A DNA stretch of 64,000 nt from Flexibacter flexilis DSM 6793 (GTDB lineage: Bacteria > Bacteroidota > Bacteroidia > Cytophagales > Flexibacteraceae), in assembly GCF_900112255.1 (NCBI RefSeq), contig NZ_FOLE01000002.1, forward strand, positions 62,001-126,000, given 5' to 3'. The position numbers and the translations under genes were made by a program. Below the pieces are notes generated by a model, which saw only the letters and a program-made list of their open reading frames with translations, was not told the DNA's origin and did no database searches. Of the stretch, positions 26,232-35,060 are shown piece by piece (position 1 is the first letter of the stretch; the number at the start of each line of letters is the position of its first letter).

Positions 26232-27668
26232 TTAACCTGCTTGCATTTTCAGGAATTTATAGAGCAAACGCACGCCTACGCCGCTTCCGTTGCGGCCTCT
26301 GTAATTCCATTCGCCAGTTTCCAAGAAAGCCGAACCCGCAATATCAAAATGAAGCCAAGGGTATTCTGTAAAATGTTTCAGGAACATACCCGCAGTAATA
26401 GCACCTGCGCTGTCGCCACCAATATTTTTGAGGTCGGCCACCGTGGATTGAATAATTTCGTCGTATTCCTCCCACATCGGAAATTCTACCAAGCGTTCGT
26501 ACACGTCAAAACCTGCCTCCGAAATTTGGGTTTTCACCTCAGCACCAGCCGTTCCCATATACACAATGCCTTCTTTGCCAATGGCACGGGCAGCTGCGCC
26601 CGTCAGCGTGGCCATATCCAACACCAATTCGGGTTCGTAACGTTTGGCATAGCTCAGGGCATCAGCCAAAATGAGGCGACCTTCCGCGTCGGTATTTAAC
26701 ACTTCTACGGTCGTGCCGTCGTGCATCGTAATCACGTCGCCAGGTGTAATGGCGTTGCCGTCTGGACGGTTTTCGGTGGCTGGAATCAAGACAATTACAT
26801 GCAAAGGCAACTTGTTTTTGGCCACCGCATACAGCGCACCCAACACAGCCGCCGCGCCAGCCATATCCGACTTCATGCAGTCCATCGAATTGGTCGTAGG
26901 CTTTAGGCTAAGTCCGCCCGTATCATACACAACACCTTTGCCCACAAGCACATACGGTTTAGTATTTACGGGTTTTTCGTGTTTGTATTCCAAAATATTG
27001 AACGTCGGAGGGTTTGGGCTACCTGCATTTACCCCCAACAAACCGCCCATTTTTAGGCTCTTGATTTTGGTTTTATTCAAAACTTCCACATCAAAACCCG
27101 CCTCTTTGCCCAACTCTTCCATTTCTTTACTGAACTGCTCGGCTGTCAGGTAAATAACTGGTTCATTGACAAGGTCGCGCGTGATAAAAACAGCCTCAAT
27201 CAGATTTTCCAACTCTTCCACCACACCTTTTACAAGGCCTGTTCCATGCAACCAAATATTATGCAGCACCTTACTGGATTTGTCGGATTTGTATTTCAAA
27301 AACTCATAGCTACTCAACGCCAAACCTTCCGCCAAAGCCAACACATCTTCTGGTTTCCCTAATTCTGTGGTAAGTTCAATGTTACGAACAGGTTCACTTT
27401 TCAAAATCTTAGAAAGTTCGTAGCCTTTTTTGCGGAAATACTCCTTGCGTTGCGGCAAATCTGTTTGTGGACTATCCAACAAAAAATACAAGGTACGGTC
27501 GTAAAGATTCACGGTTGTAAGCGGCATTTCGCGCTTAATTCGCTGCTGTAAATATTCGCGTGCGGCACCTTCTGGCAAAAATTTCGACAAATCCGTTTGG
27601 CTATTGACAATAATGGCGGTATCTCTTTCGCCCGAAAGTTGCTTTAAATGTTTGATTTTTAAGTTCAT
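26232..27668 (-). CDS. Leucyl aminopeptidase (M17)
   Basis: A 478-residue cytoplasmic metallopeptidase counted from the ATG at 27666-27668 (MNLKIKHLKQLSGERDTAIIV). A longer frame reaches 27785, but its extra residues are a low-complexity hydrophobic run and it would swallow the -7 box at 27708-27715. The M17 catalytic half is complete: LVGKGVVYDTGGLSLKP, MDCMKSDMAGAAAVLGA, and the signature NTDAEGRLILADAL, carrying the two-metal ligands and the catalytic Lys and Arg. It removes N-terminal residues from peptides. It stands alone, with its own terminator at 26173-26198. Confidence 0.94.
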   Translation of the reverse strand: MNLKIKHLKQLSGERDTAIIVNSQTDLSKFLPEGAAREYLQQRIKREMPLTTVNLYDRTLYFLLDSPQTDLPQRKEYFRKKGYELSKILKSEPVRNIELTTELGKPEDVLALAEGLALSSYEFLKYKSDKSSKVLHNIWLHGTGLVKGVVEELENLIEAVFITRDLVNEPVIYLTAEQFSKEMEELGKEAGFDVEVLNKTKIKSLKMGGLLGVNAGSPNPPTFNILEYKHEKPVNTKPYVLVGKGVVYDTGGLSLKPTTNSMDCMKSDMAGAAAVLGALYAVAKNKLPLHVIVLIPATENRPDGNAITPGDVITMHDGTTVEVLNTDAEGRLILADALSYAKRYEPELVLDMATLTGAAARAIGKEGIVYMGTAGAEVKTQISEAGFDVYERLVEFPMWEEYDEIIQSTVADLKNIGGDSAGAITAGMFLKHFTEYPWLHFDIAGSAFLETGEWNYRGRNGSGVGVRLLYKFLKMQAG

Positions 27669-27707
27669 ATCTATTCTAAAAAATAATACTATCAAAATGA
27701 ATATTTT

Positions 27708-27715
27708 CAAATTTA
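27708..27715 (-). promoter_or_regulatory. -7 box for the leucyl aminopeptidase gene
   Basis: The minus strand reads TAAATTTG (TAnnTTTG), 39 bases before the chosen ATG, which supports that start over the longer frame. Confidence 0.5.
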
Positions 27716-27805
27716 GCAGAAATAGACTACAAAGCAATATTAACATTCCGTAACAATTCAGCGCAAATAAGCCCACAAACCCCAAGCGAATCTAATATTT
27801 TAGCC

Positions 27806-27813
27806 TATATTTG
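27806..27813 (+). promoter_or_regulatory. -7 box for the AAA ATPase cluster
   Basis: TATATTTG matches TAnnTTTG, 47 bases before the AAA ATPase ATG. Confidence 0.45.
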
Positions 27814-27860
27814 CCATAGTCTTATTAACATTTGCCCTACTATTTTGCTCAAAACACACC

Positions 27861-28985
27861 ATGAAAACAAAATCTTCAACAAACAACAACACACAGACCT
27901 ACGAAATCCCAACACAACCCCTTCCTTTAGCGTATCCCTCTATGGATATTTTTAGCGAAAGGATAAATTATATTTTGTGTTACCGATTTTATTTTGCACT
28001 ATACGGCAATATTCCGTGTACCATTCACATTTATGATTTGGATACCAACAAGGCCGAAAAAGCGTGGATAGAGCAACATTTTGCGGACGTGAAAGCCAAA
28101 TATTTCCGAAAAGATTATGTCCGAAAAGACAATAAATTTGAATACGACGATGTTTTTTTTGTGTTAAAAAATGACATTATCATAGACTTTGATTACAGTA
28201 ACAGAGGCATAATCCTGATGTTTCCGTCTGCGCAAGAAGCCGCCGCGCAAGCAATGGCCGACGAATTTAAAACGTTCATGCGCAAAGAAAAAAAGGCGGC
28301 AAGGCAAATTTATCTGATTGTACAAGGTGATTATGGGCTAAATCTTCGGGCATTGGACAATAAAATCCCGAAAATGCTTGTTACGGAAAATTACAACGAC
28401 GACCTGACGGCATTGCACCCATTAGTTTTGGAAAAGTTACGAAAAAAGAGTGAAAATGGCCTTTTCTTGTTCTACGGCGCACCTGGCACAGGCAAATCAA
28501 CGTACATTCGTTATTTGGTAGGAAAAGTCAATAACAAAAAAGTGATATTTCTTTCGCCACGCATTGCTGGCAATTTGGATTCGCCATCGTTCACGGAGCT
28601 GCTCTTGGACAACCCCGAAAGTGTGATTGTGATAGAAGATGCAGAAAGTCTGTTGGTGTCCAGAGACGAAAATCGTACTTCTGATTTGTCGGTGTTGCTC
28701 AACCTCACCGACGGCATTTTAGGTACGAATTTGGGCATACAATTTATTTGCACTTTCAATACCCAAATCACGAACATAGATGCCGCGCTTTTGCGCAAAG
28801 GCCGACTAACGGCAGCCTACGAGTTTAAGCCGTTGGCTACCGAAAAAGCAAATGTATTGCTGGAAAAAATTGGCGTAAAAGACAGAAAAGTAAGCGAACC
28901 AACCACGTTGGCCGACATCTATAACATTGAGGAACAGGAATTTGGCTTTGCCAGCAAGGCGCGTTCCGTGATTGGTTTCAGATAA
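27861..28985 (+). CDS. AAA-family ATPase
   Basis: A 374-residue protein. Residues 1-190 form an N-terminal domain I cannot name. The AAA module follows, with Walker A YGAPGTGKST (205-214), Walker B SVIVIEDAE (254-262), a sensor-1 strand FICTFNTQ, and the arginine-finger region DAALLRKGRL. The layout recalls stand-alone BCS1/proteasome-like AAA proteins common in Bacteroidota. No membrane segment or protease domain is fused to it. It begins a cluster: the DUF481-like gene starts nine bases after its stop, then a TerB-like gene and a lipoprotein gene. It probably remodels a protein target; the target is unknown. Confidence 0.85.
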   Translation: MKTKSSTNNNTQTYEIPTQPLPLAYPSMDIFSERINYILCYRFYFALYGNIPCTIHIYDLDTNKAEKAWIEQHFADVKAKYFRKDYVRKDNKFEYDDVFFVLKNDIIIDFDYSNRGIILMFPSAQEAAAQAMADEFKTFMRKEKKAARQIYLIVQGDYGLNLRALDNKIPKMLVTENYNDDLTALHPLVLEKLRKKSENGLFLFYGAPGTGKSTYIRYLVGKVNNKKVIFLSPRIAGNLDSPSFTELLLDNPESVIVIEDAESLLVSRDENRTSDLSVLLNLTDGILGTNLGIQFICTFNTQITNIDAALLRKGRLTAAYEFKPLATEKANVLLEKIGVKDRKVSEPTTLADIYNIEEQEFGFASKARSVIGFR

Positions 28986-28994
28986 TTTTTGCCT

Positions 28995-29828
28995 ATGACA
29001 TCATACAAAAAAGGCTTTGTAGGGTTTTGGCTAATGTTTTTGTTTGGGCAAATAAGTTTTGCGCAAAACATGGCGTTGGATTCGCTGGTGCGCCTACGTG
29101 CCGACTCACTCTTTAGGGTTTGGCGCGACTCCGTACAACAAGCCAATACACCAAAAATACAAAACACTGCCCCAAAAACGTTCAAGTATAGCCTTGCCTT
29201 AGACGGCAACTTTTCCGAAGGAAATGTACAACGCATTTTGTTCATTACACGTGCCGAACTTTCTTGGAAAAACAAAATAATGGACATTACAACACATCCG
29301 CGTTTTGTGTATGGCAAACAAAATGGCGATTTGGCGGAACGAGACGGCTTCACAGACCTGTATGTCAATGTGTTGCACCAAAAAAAAGTATATGGTTTTG
29401 GGTTGGGGACTGCCGAAAACAGCCGCCTACGCGATATTAATTCGAGGATAATGGGCGGTGCGGGTATTGGCTTTCATTTGCTGCGCACCGACCGAAATAC
29501 GTTTTCTGTTACCAACGGAATTGTGTATGAGACTACGCATTTCAAGGAAAGAGCCGATGTAGAAACTTTTCGTAATTCTCTCAGAATAAAAGGATTACAT
29601 AAAATAGGAAGTGGGAAATTCAGGTTTAAACACCTTAGTTTCTTTCAACCTTCGTTGCAATACGCCCAAAATTTGCGTTGGAGTACGCAGATGAGTTTGG
29701 AAATCTTGCTACACAAGCAACTGGCGTTCCGCACTTCCTTTGAAAATTACTATGAAAGCGTAATAGAAACAGGCCGCCAACGAAACGATTTGCGTTGGAG
29801 TGTGGGCTTGAGTTTCTTTTCTTTATAA
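28995..29828 (+). CDS. DUF481-like outer-membrane protein
   Basis: A 277-residue protein from the ATG at 28995 (MTSYKKGFVGFWLMFLFGQISFAQNM), giving a clean signal peptide ending in FAQ. A TTG two codons earlier is less likely. The body is a series of amphipathic beta strands: FKYSLALDGNFSEGNVQRILFITRAELSW, then NTFSVTNGIVYETTHFK, and a final strand LRWSVGLSFFSL ending near an aromatic residue. This fits the DUF481/YdiY-like barrel proteins. It probably forms a small outer-membrane barrel of unknown role. It follows the AAA ATPase gene after nine bases and is likely translated from the same message. Confidence 0.75.
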   Translation: MTSYKKGFVGFWLMFLFGQISFAQNMALDSLVRLRADSLFRVWRDSVQQANTPKIQNTAPKTFKYSLALDGNFSEGNVQRILFITRAELSWKNKIMDITTHPRFVYGKQNGDLAERDGFTDLYVNVLHQKKVYGFGLGTAENSRLRDINSRIMGGAGIGFHLLRTDRNTFSVTNGIVYETTHFKERADVETFRNSLRIKGLHKIGSGKFRFKHLSFFQPSLQYAQNLRWSTQMSLEILLHKQLAFRTSFENYYESVIETGRQRNDLRWSVGLSFFSL

Positions 29829-29886
29829 TATCTTAGTAACAAATTACTTTCACCAAAAAATACAAAATACTAATTCTCTTTCAGCT

Positions 29887-30243
29887 ATGATAACCGACAA
29901 ACAATTAGCACATTTTTTGGTCTATGTCTATGTGTGCATCGCCAAATCTGACTTCCATTTGGTGGACGAAGAAGTAAGCATGATCGTAAGCAAGCTCAAA
30001 AAACACGAAAAGTACAAACATCTGGATACGGAAAGCATACTACAAGAAGCACTCGCCGAACACGCCAGCCACACGGAAGACGAGATGTTTCGGCACATTA
30101 GTCATTACACCCAAAAAATATGCCATACGGAAGCCGACAAGCAGCTATTAATCACTGATTTAGAAGATATTGTAGAGGCCGACGGCGTGGTAAAAGATTT
30201 GGAAATGACCATGTACCGCCGCATCAAACAGATTTTAGCTTAG
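29887..30243 (+). CDS. TerB-like helical protein
   Basis: A 118-residue all-helical cytoplasmic protein resembling the TerB/DjlA-N fold. Its paired acidic segments are the family's usual metal-binding pattern: AKSDFHLVDEEVSMIVSKLKK in the first half and the matching DLEDIVEADGVVKDLEMTMYRRI in the second. The family is known from tellurite-resistance and stress operons, but here only this one ter-type gene is present, beside an AAA ATPase, so a tellurite role is not supported. It starts 58 bases after the DUF481-like gene and is followed six bases later by a lipoprotein gene. Confidence 0.8.
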   Translation: MITDKQLAHFLVYVYVCIAKSDFHLVDEEVSMIVSKLKKHEKYKHLDTESILQEALAEHASHTEDEMFRHISHYTQKICHTEADKQLLITDLEDIVEADGVVKDLEMTMYRRIKQILA

Positions 30244-30249
30244 AGCCTG

Positions 30250-31284
30250 ATGCGTCATTATTTTTATACGTTGAGTTGGGCGGTATTGTGCTTTGTGAGC
30301 AGTTGCCAATCCAAGAAAAATACAAAAGAAACGTTGCCGCCCCAAAAAGCATTTTATCACTGGAAATCAAATTTGCAGTGGCAAAAATCCGATAGCCTTT
30401 TCTTAGAAAAATTAAAAGTACAGAAACTTTATATCCGTTACTTTGATGTGGTTTGGGATGCGGCACGCGCAAAAGCCATCCCAACCGCAAAAGTACAAAT
30501 GGCACATCAACCAAGCGACAGTATTAACTGTATTCCAGTGGTTTATATTACAGTAGAAGCCATTCGCAACACGCCCGACGAGGCTCAAGCCGCCGCGTTA
30601 GGTCAGAAAATCGCGGATAAAATACTGGCCATGCACCAACGCCCGCATCTTACGGAAATACAAATAGACTGCGACTGGACGGCCTCCACCCAAAAACGTT
30701 ATTTTGCTTTGCTCCGAGCCGTGCGCAAGCAACTTTCGCCCAAAATACAACTTTCGGCAACAGTGCGTTTGCACCAAGTCAAATTTTATGAAAAACAAGG
30801 CGTACCGCCCACCGACCGCGCCCTTATCATGTGTTACAACATGGCTTCGCCTGCGGCTATTGCCACCAAAAATTCAATTTTTGACAAAGAATTATGCGAG
30901 AATTATTTGCAGAATTTGGAAGAATATCCCTTGCCAACGGATTTTGCATTGCCGCTTTTTAGTTGGGGCGTGGTATTCCGACAAAAGCATTTTGCAGGGC
31001 TTATCAATCAGCTTTCAGATGAAGAACTTTCTGAAAATAAAGCATTTACAAAAAAAGAAGATAATTGGTTTGAAGCCAAAGAAGCGGTTTTTGTGCGAGG
31101 CATCGCCGTACAAGCCCAAGACCGCATTCGCGCCGATGCCGTAAACTTAGCGGATTTGTATGCTTTCGAGGATTTTCTTAAAACTAAAATAAATACCAAT
31201 CTGTACACACTCAGTTTGTATCACTACGCGCCCGAAGTGCTAAGCGGGTTTCCGCCTGATTCTTTACAAAAAATATGGCGATAG
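30250..31284 (+). CDS. Lipoprotein of unknown function, TIM-barrel-like
   Basis: A 344-residue protein with a lipoprotein signal ending FVSSC (Cys19). I cannot assign a named family. The sequence alternates strands and helices in the manner of glycosidase-like TIM barrels: LYIRYFDVVWD, CIPVVYITVEAI, LTEIQIDCDWTASTQKRYFALLRAVRKQL, IQLSATVRLHQVKFYE, RALIMCYNM, FALPLFSWGVVF. The acidic pair in IQIDCDW lies at a strand end, where such enzymes carry active-site residues. It is therefore possibly a cell-surface glycoside-active protein, but this is inference. It starts six bases after the TerB-like gene and is the last gene of the cluster. Confidence 0.7.
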   Translation: MRHYFYTLSWAVLCFVSSCQSKKNTKETLPPQKAFYHWKSNLQWQKSDSLFLEKLKVQKLYIRYFDVVWDAARAKAIPTAKVQMAHQPSDSINCIPVVYITVEAIRNTPDEAQAAALGQKIADKILAMHQRPHLTEIQIDCDWTASTQKRYFALLRAVRKQLSPKIQLSATVRLHQVKFYEKQGVPPTDRALIMCYNMASPAAIATKNSIFDKELCENYLQNLEEYPLPTDFALPLFSWGVVFRQKHFAGLINQLSDEELSENKAFTKKEDNWFEAKEAVFVRGIAVQAQDRIRADAVNLADLYAFEDFLKTKINTNLYTLSLYHYAPEVLSGFPPDSLQKIWR

Positions 31285-31319
31285 CAGGCACACGCGCATA
31301 AATTTTCGGGGCTTTCGTA

Positions 31320-31327
31320 TATCTTTG
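31320..31327 (+). promoter_or_regulatory. -7 box for the PorQ-like gene
   Basis: TATCTTTG matches TAnnTTTG, 64 bases before the ATG. Confidence 0.45.
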
Positions 31328-31391
31328 TTTGAAGTAACAACGTTAAAGGAGCAAAACAATCTTTTTGCGGCCTTCATACAACCCGAAATAT

Positions 31392-32474
31392 ATGCCATCT
31401 AATTTACATAAATTACTGATAACAAAGGCTTTACTACTATCCATTTTGAGTGCCAATGCCCAAATTGGCGGCAGTTCGGCATTTAATTTTTTGGAAATGT
31501 CGCCGTCGGCGCGTGTGGCGGCACAGGGTGGCCAAAACGTTTCGTTAGTGGATGCCGATGCCAATTTGTTTCTGTCGAACCCAGCCACACTCAACGCCGA
31601 AATGCACCAGCATTTGGGGCTGAATTATGCCAATTATTATGCAGGCATCAACAGTACTACGCTGTCGTATGCGCATAAGTTGGACAAACTAAACGGCATG
31701 ATTGGGGCTGGTTTTCAGTATGTTAATTATGGCAAAATGGACGGCTACGACGCAGGCGGCAACACCACCGAAAGCGTTTCGGCGGCTGACTACGCTTTTA
31801 CAGTGGGCTACGCCAACACGCAAGGGCCGTTTACGTTTGGTAACGCACTCAAACTGGCGGGTTCGCGGCTGGACACTTACAAATCAAGTGCTTTGTTACT
31901 GGATTTGGGGGCGGTTTTTAATCACCCGACGCGCGATTTTAATGTAGGGCTTTCCGTGCGCAATGCGGGTTTTGTGATGAGTCGCTACGATGCCAACTCC
32001 CCAACGCCGCGCCTGCCGCTCAACGTGCAATTGGGCGCAAGTTACAAGCTCGAACACATGCCACTGCGTTTTTCGCTCACGGCGCACAACCTCCAAAAAC
32101 TGGACGTGGTCTATCTTGACCCCGCCAACACCAAGCAACTTGACGAAAACGGCAACCCAATTGCCAAGAAAAAAACCGTTGGCGACAAAATAGCGCGACA
32201 TTTTGTGGTAGGTGGCGAATTTATTCTAACACAAGGTTTTAACCTTCGTTTTGGATATAACCACTTGGCACGCAGAGAGATGAAGCTGGAAAACAAACGC
32301 GGTTCGACTGGTTTTTCGTGGGGTTTTATGCTCAAAGTTAAATCTCTGACTTTCTCGTACAGCCGCGCTTCGTACTCGGCCAATGGCGGAACAGGTTATA
32401 TTTCGGTGGTGGCAGACATGAACCGTTGGTTCAAGAAAAAAGCTACTGCACCCGAAAATCCAGCGGCTTTGTAA
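31392..32474 (+). CDS. PorQ-like type IX secretion protein
   Basis: A 360-residue outer-membrane protein from the ATG at 31392 (MPSNLHKLLITKALLLSILSANAQ), which gives a proper signal peptide. A TTG nine codons upstream is less likely. It begins with GGSSAFNFLEMSPSARVAAQGGQNVSLVDADANLFLSNPATL, the opening shared by PorV/PorQ proteins of the FadL-like barrel group. Many amphipathic strands follow, and it ends after GTGYISVVADMNRWF. In Bacteroidota these proteins help move or attach cargo of the type IX secretion system; PorQ is the closer match by size and opening. A cargo protein with a type IX sorting domain is encoded at 41809. Confidence 0.82.
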   Translation: MPSNLHKLLITKALLLSILSANAQIGGSSAFNFLEMSPSARVAAQGGQNVSLVDADANLFLSNPATLNAEMHQHLGLNYANYYAGINSTTLSYAHKLDKLNGMIGAGFQYVNYGKMDGYDAGGNTTESVSAADYAFTVGYANTQGPFTFGNALKLAGSRLDTYKSSALLLDLGAVFNHPTRDFNVGLSVRNAGFVMSRYDANSPTPRLPLNVQLGASYKLEHMPLRFSLTAHNLQKLDVVYLDPANTKQLDENGNPIAKKKTVGDKIARHFVVGGEFILTQGFNLRFGYNHLARREMKLENKRGSTGFSWGFMLKVKSLTFSYSRASYSANGGTGYISVVADMNRWFKKKATAPENPAAL

Positions 32475-32529
32475 ACCCAAACGCTATTTATCAATTTCAT
32501 TTCCAACCACCCCAACCTCTATTTTTACC

Positions 32530-33822
32530 ATGACCGAAGCTGTACTTCATTTTGTGTGGCAACACCAATATTTTAGCAAAAATAATTTACAAACCACTGA
32601 TGGGCAAGCTATTACGATTTTGCGTACTGGCCAATACAACACGCACGCTGGCGCGGATTTTACGGCGGCTTTCGTGCGAATCGGGGAAGTGGATTGGGTT
32701 GGAAGCGTAGAAATTCATAAAAAAAGTTCGGACTGGGATGCACACGCCCACACGCAAGACGCACGCTATAACAATGTAATTCTGCACGTAGTCTGGCAAC
32801 ACGACCGCGAAGTTTTGCGCCCCGACGGAAGCCCAATTCCGACGCTGGTACTTTCGGAAATAGTTGATAATAAATGGCTAAAGCGTTGCGAAAATTTTAT
32901 TCAACAAGAAAACGACCCGATTCCCTGCGCCGCACAAATCGGGCAAGTGTCGAGCCTCCACCAAATGGCCATGTTTGACCGCGCCTTGGCCGAACGCCTC
33001 GAACAAAAAGCCGCCCGCGTGCTGGAATGGTTTGAGCAAAATGGCCGCGACTGGGAAGAAACAACCTACTGGCTTTTGATGCAAAACATGGGTTTCAAAA
33101 CCAACGCCGAGCCGATGCTTTCGCTGGCGCAGCAGTTGCCGTTGCGCTGTTTGCAGAAGCACCGCGACCAACTTTTGAGCCTCGAAGCCATGCTTTTTGG
33201 CATTGGTGGCTGGATAAAAGAGCCAAGCAACGATTTGTATATCTGTCAGTTACAAAAAGAATACAGCTTTTTGGCACACAAATACACGCTCAACGGCAAA
33301 GAACTTAGCCCAAGTCAATGGAAACTTTTGCGTATGCGTCCCGCCAATTTCCCGACCGTAAGACTGGCGCAAATGGCTGCGATTTTGCACTGCAATCCGC
33401 ATTTGTTTTCGCTGTTGTTGGAGTGCACGACGGTGGCCGAACTCAAAGCCTTTTTGCGTGTGCCGATGTCGGAATATTGGACAAAACATTATTTACCCGA
33501 AAAAGAAAGCAGCCAAAAAGTAGCGCAATTGGGCGATGAAAGTTTGAATAATATTATCATTAACACTGCTGTTCCGTTGCTGGTGGCTTATGGCCAACAC
33601 TTGCAGCAACAACGCTGGAAAGAAAAGGCTATCAGTTGGTTAGAGACACTTTATGCCGAAAAAAATAAAATAACGGATATTTGGAAAAATTTGGGGCTGA
33701 CCATGCGCACAGCCGCCGACGCGCAAGCGGGCATAGCACTTTATCAATATTTTTGCGAGAAAAAACAATGCCTACACTGTCAAATCGGAACGGCATTGTT
33801 ACGACCCCAAAATAATGCTTAA
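32530..33822 (+). CDS. DUF2851 protein
   Basis: A 430-residue cytoplasmic protein of the DUF2851 family, widespread and conserved in Bacteroidota. The N-terminal 120 residues contain LHFVWQHQYFSKNNLQTTDGQAITILRTGQYNTHAGADF, then VDWVGSVEIHKKSSDWDAHAH and YNNVILHVVWQHD. The Asp...Glu-Ile-His-Lys order resembles a PD-(D/E)XK nuclease core, an inference only. The C-terminal 250 residues are mostly helical, ending in a Cys pair-containing tail (CEKKQCLHC). It lies between porQ-like and bshA genes on the same strand, with 55 bases before it and 86 after, so partial cotranscription is possible. Function unknown. Confidence 0.85.
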   Translation: MTEAVLHFVWQHQYFSKNNLQTTDGQAITILRTGQYNTHAGADFTAAFVRIGEVDWVGSVEIHKKSSDWDAHAHTQDARYNNVILHVVWQHDREVLRPDGSPIPTLVLSEIVDNKWLKRCENFIQQENDPIPCAAQIGQVSSLHQMAMFDRALAERLEQKAARVLEWFEQNGRDWEETTYWLLMQNMGFKTNAEPMLSLAQQLPLRCLQKHRDQLLSLEAMLFGIGGWIKEPSNDLYICQLQKEYSFLAHKYTLNGKELSPSQWKLLRMRPANFPTVRLAQMAAILHCNPHLFSLLLECTTVAELKAFLRVPMSEYWTKHYLPEKESSQKVAQLGDESLNNIIINTAVPLLVAYGQHLQQQRWKEKAISWLETLYAEKNKITDIWKNLGLTMRTAADAQAGIALYQYFCEKKQCLHCQIGTALLRPQNNA

Positions 33823-33824
33823 CG

Positions 33825-33832
33825 TACTTTTG
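33825..33832 (+). promoter_or_regulatory. Possible -7 box for bshA
   Basis: TACTTTTG matches TAnnTTTG just after the DUF2851 stop, with TTG 26 bases upstream, slightly farther than usual. Confidence 0.35.
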
Positions 33833-33908
33833 CAACTATTTCGTATAATATTTGTTAAGGGTGATAATCTGTTAAAATTAGCACAAAAACGCACTACGCG
33901 AAACACGT

Positions 33909-35054
33909 ATGAAAATCGGAATAGTTTGTTACCCTACTTTTGGGGGCAGTGGCGTGGTGGCTACTGAATTGGGCAAAGCACTGGCCAAAGAGGGACACGA
34001 AATACATTTTATCACTTACACGCAACCTTATCGCCTCGATTTTTTTAGCGAAAATATTTACTACCACGAAGTGGACATGGTAAGTTATCCGCTGTTTCAA
34101 TATCCGCCTTACGAGTTGGCACTGGCCAGCAAAATGGTGAACGTGGTCAAATACGAAAAACTGGATTTGTTACATGTGCATTATGCCATCCCGCACGCTT
34201 CGGCGGCTTACATGGCGCGTCAGATTTTGCGTTCGCAAGGCATTGATATTCCGTTCATTACCACGCTACACGGTACTGATATTACGCTTGTTGGACAAAA
34301 TTCGTCTTACGAGCCTGTGGTTACGTTTAGCATCAACGAATCGGACGGCGTGACGGCGGTTTCGGCGGATTTGCGACAAGACACGTACAAACATTTTGAT
34401 ATTCGCCGCGAAATTGAAGTAATCCCCAACTTTATTGATTTACAGCGATTTAAGAAACAGAAAAAAGAACATTTCAAGAAAGCGATTTGTCCGCGAGATG
34501 AAAAGCTGATTGTACATACGTCTAATTTTAGGAAAGTAAAACGTATAGAAGATGTTGTGCAAGTGTTCAAAGGCATACGCGAGGTGATGCCCGCCAAGCT
34601 GCTTTTGGTCGGCGATGGCCCTGAGCGTGAGCGTATTGAGATGTTGAGCCGCGAACTGCTGGTGTGTGATGATGTGCGCTTTTTGGGCAAATTGGATGCC
34701 GTAGAAGAAGTGTTATCAGTAGCGGATTTGTTTATTATGCCTTCGCAGCAAGAAAGTTTCGGATTGGCGGCCTTGGAAGCGATGGCTTGCGAAGTGCCTG
34801 TAATTTCCAGTAACGCGGGCGGTTTGCCAGAACTGAACGTACAAGGCAAAACGGGTTTTATGAGCGATGTGGGCGATGTGGACGACATGACGCGCAATGC
34901 CTTATTTATTTTGCAAGAAGAAAATTTGCCTATCTTTAAGGCCAATGCCTTAGCACGCGCCAAAGAATTTGAACTTTCGAATATTTTGCCGCTGTATGAG
35001 CGTTATTATGAAAAAATAATAGAAAAACACAAAAATCAACAAGTTTTAATCTAA
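33909..35054 (+). CDS. bshA: N-acetyl-alpha-D-glucosaminyl L-malate synthase
   Basis: A 381-residue GT4 glycosyltransferase that joins GlcNAc from UDP-GlcNAc to L-malate, the first step of bacillithiol synthesis. It opens with MKIGIVCYPTFGGSGVVATELGKALAKEGHEIHFIT, the characteristic BshA start. Other marks are LLHVHYAIPHASAAYMA, ITTLHGTDITLVG, the donor-site strand KLLLVGDGPERERIE, and the E-x7-E motif in PSQQESFGLAALEAMACEVPVIS. It is cytoplasmic. bshB and bshC are not in the window. A SnoaL-like gene follows after six bases. The cell very likely uses bacillithiol as its low-molecular-weight thiol. Confidence 0.95.
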   Translation: MKIGIVCYPTFGGSGVVATELGKALAKEGHEIHFITYTQPYRLDFFSENIYYHEVDMVSYPLFQYPPYELALASKMVNVVKYEKLDLLHVHYAIPHASAAYMARQILRSQGIDIPFITTLHGTDITLVGQNSSYEPVVTFSINESDGVTAVSADLRQDTYKHFDIRREIEVIPNFIDLQRFKKQKKEHFKKAICPRDEKLIVHTSNFRKVKRIEDVVQVFKGIREVMPAKLLLVGDGPERERIEMLSRELLVCDDVRFLGKLDAVEEVLSVADLFIMPSQQESFGLAALEAMACEVPVISSNAGGLPELNVQGKTGFMSDVGDVDDMTRNALFILQEENLPIFKANALARAKEFELSNILPLYERYYEKIIEKHKNQQVLI

Positions 35055-35060
35055 AACAAT

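Noticed and set aside
29887-30243. Tellurite-resistance system suggested by the TerB-like gene
   Set aside because: No other ter genes (TerC, TerD, TerZ types) are near; a single TerB-like protein does not support this.
34307-34963. 218-codon open frame on the minus strand opposite bshA
   Set aside because: It is a Ser/Thr/Lys-rich antisense frame wholly inside a clearly assigned gene; composition is that of a codon shadow.
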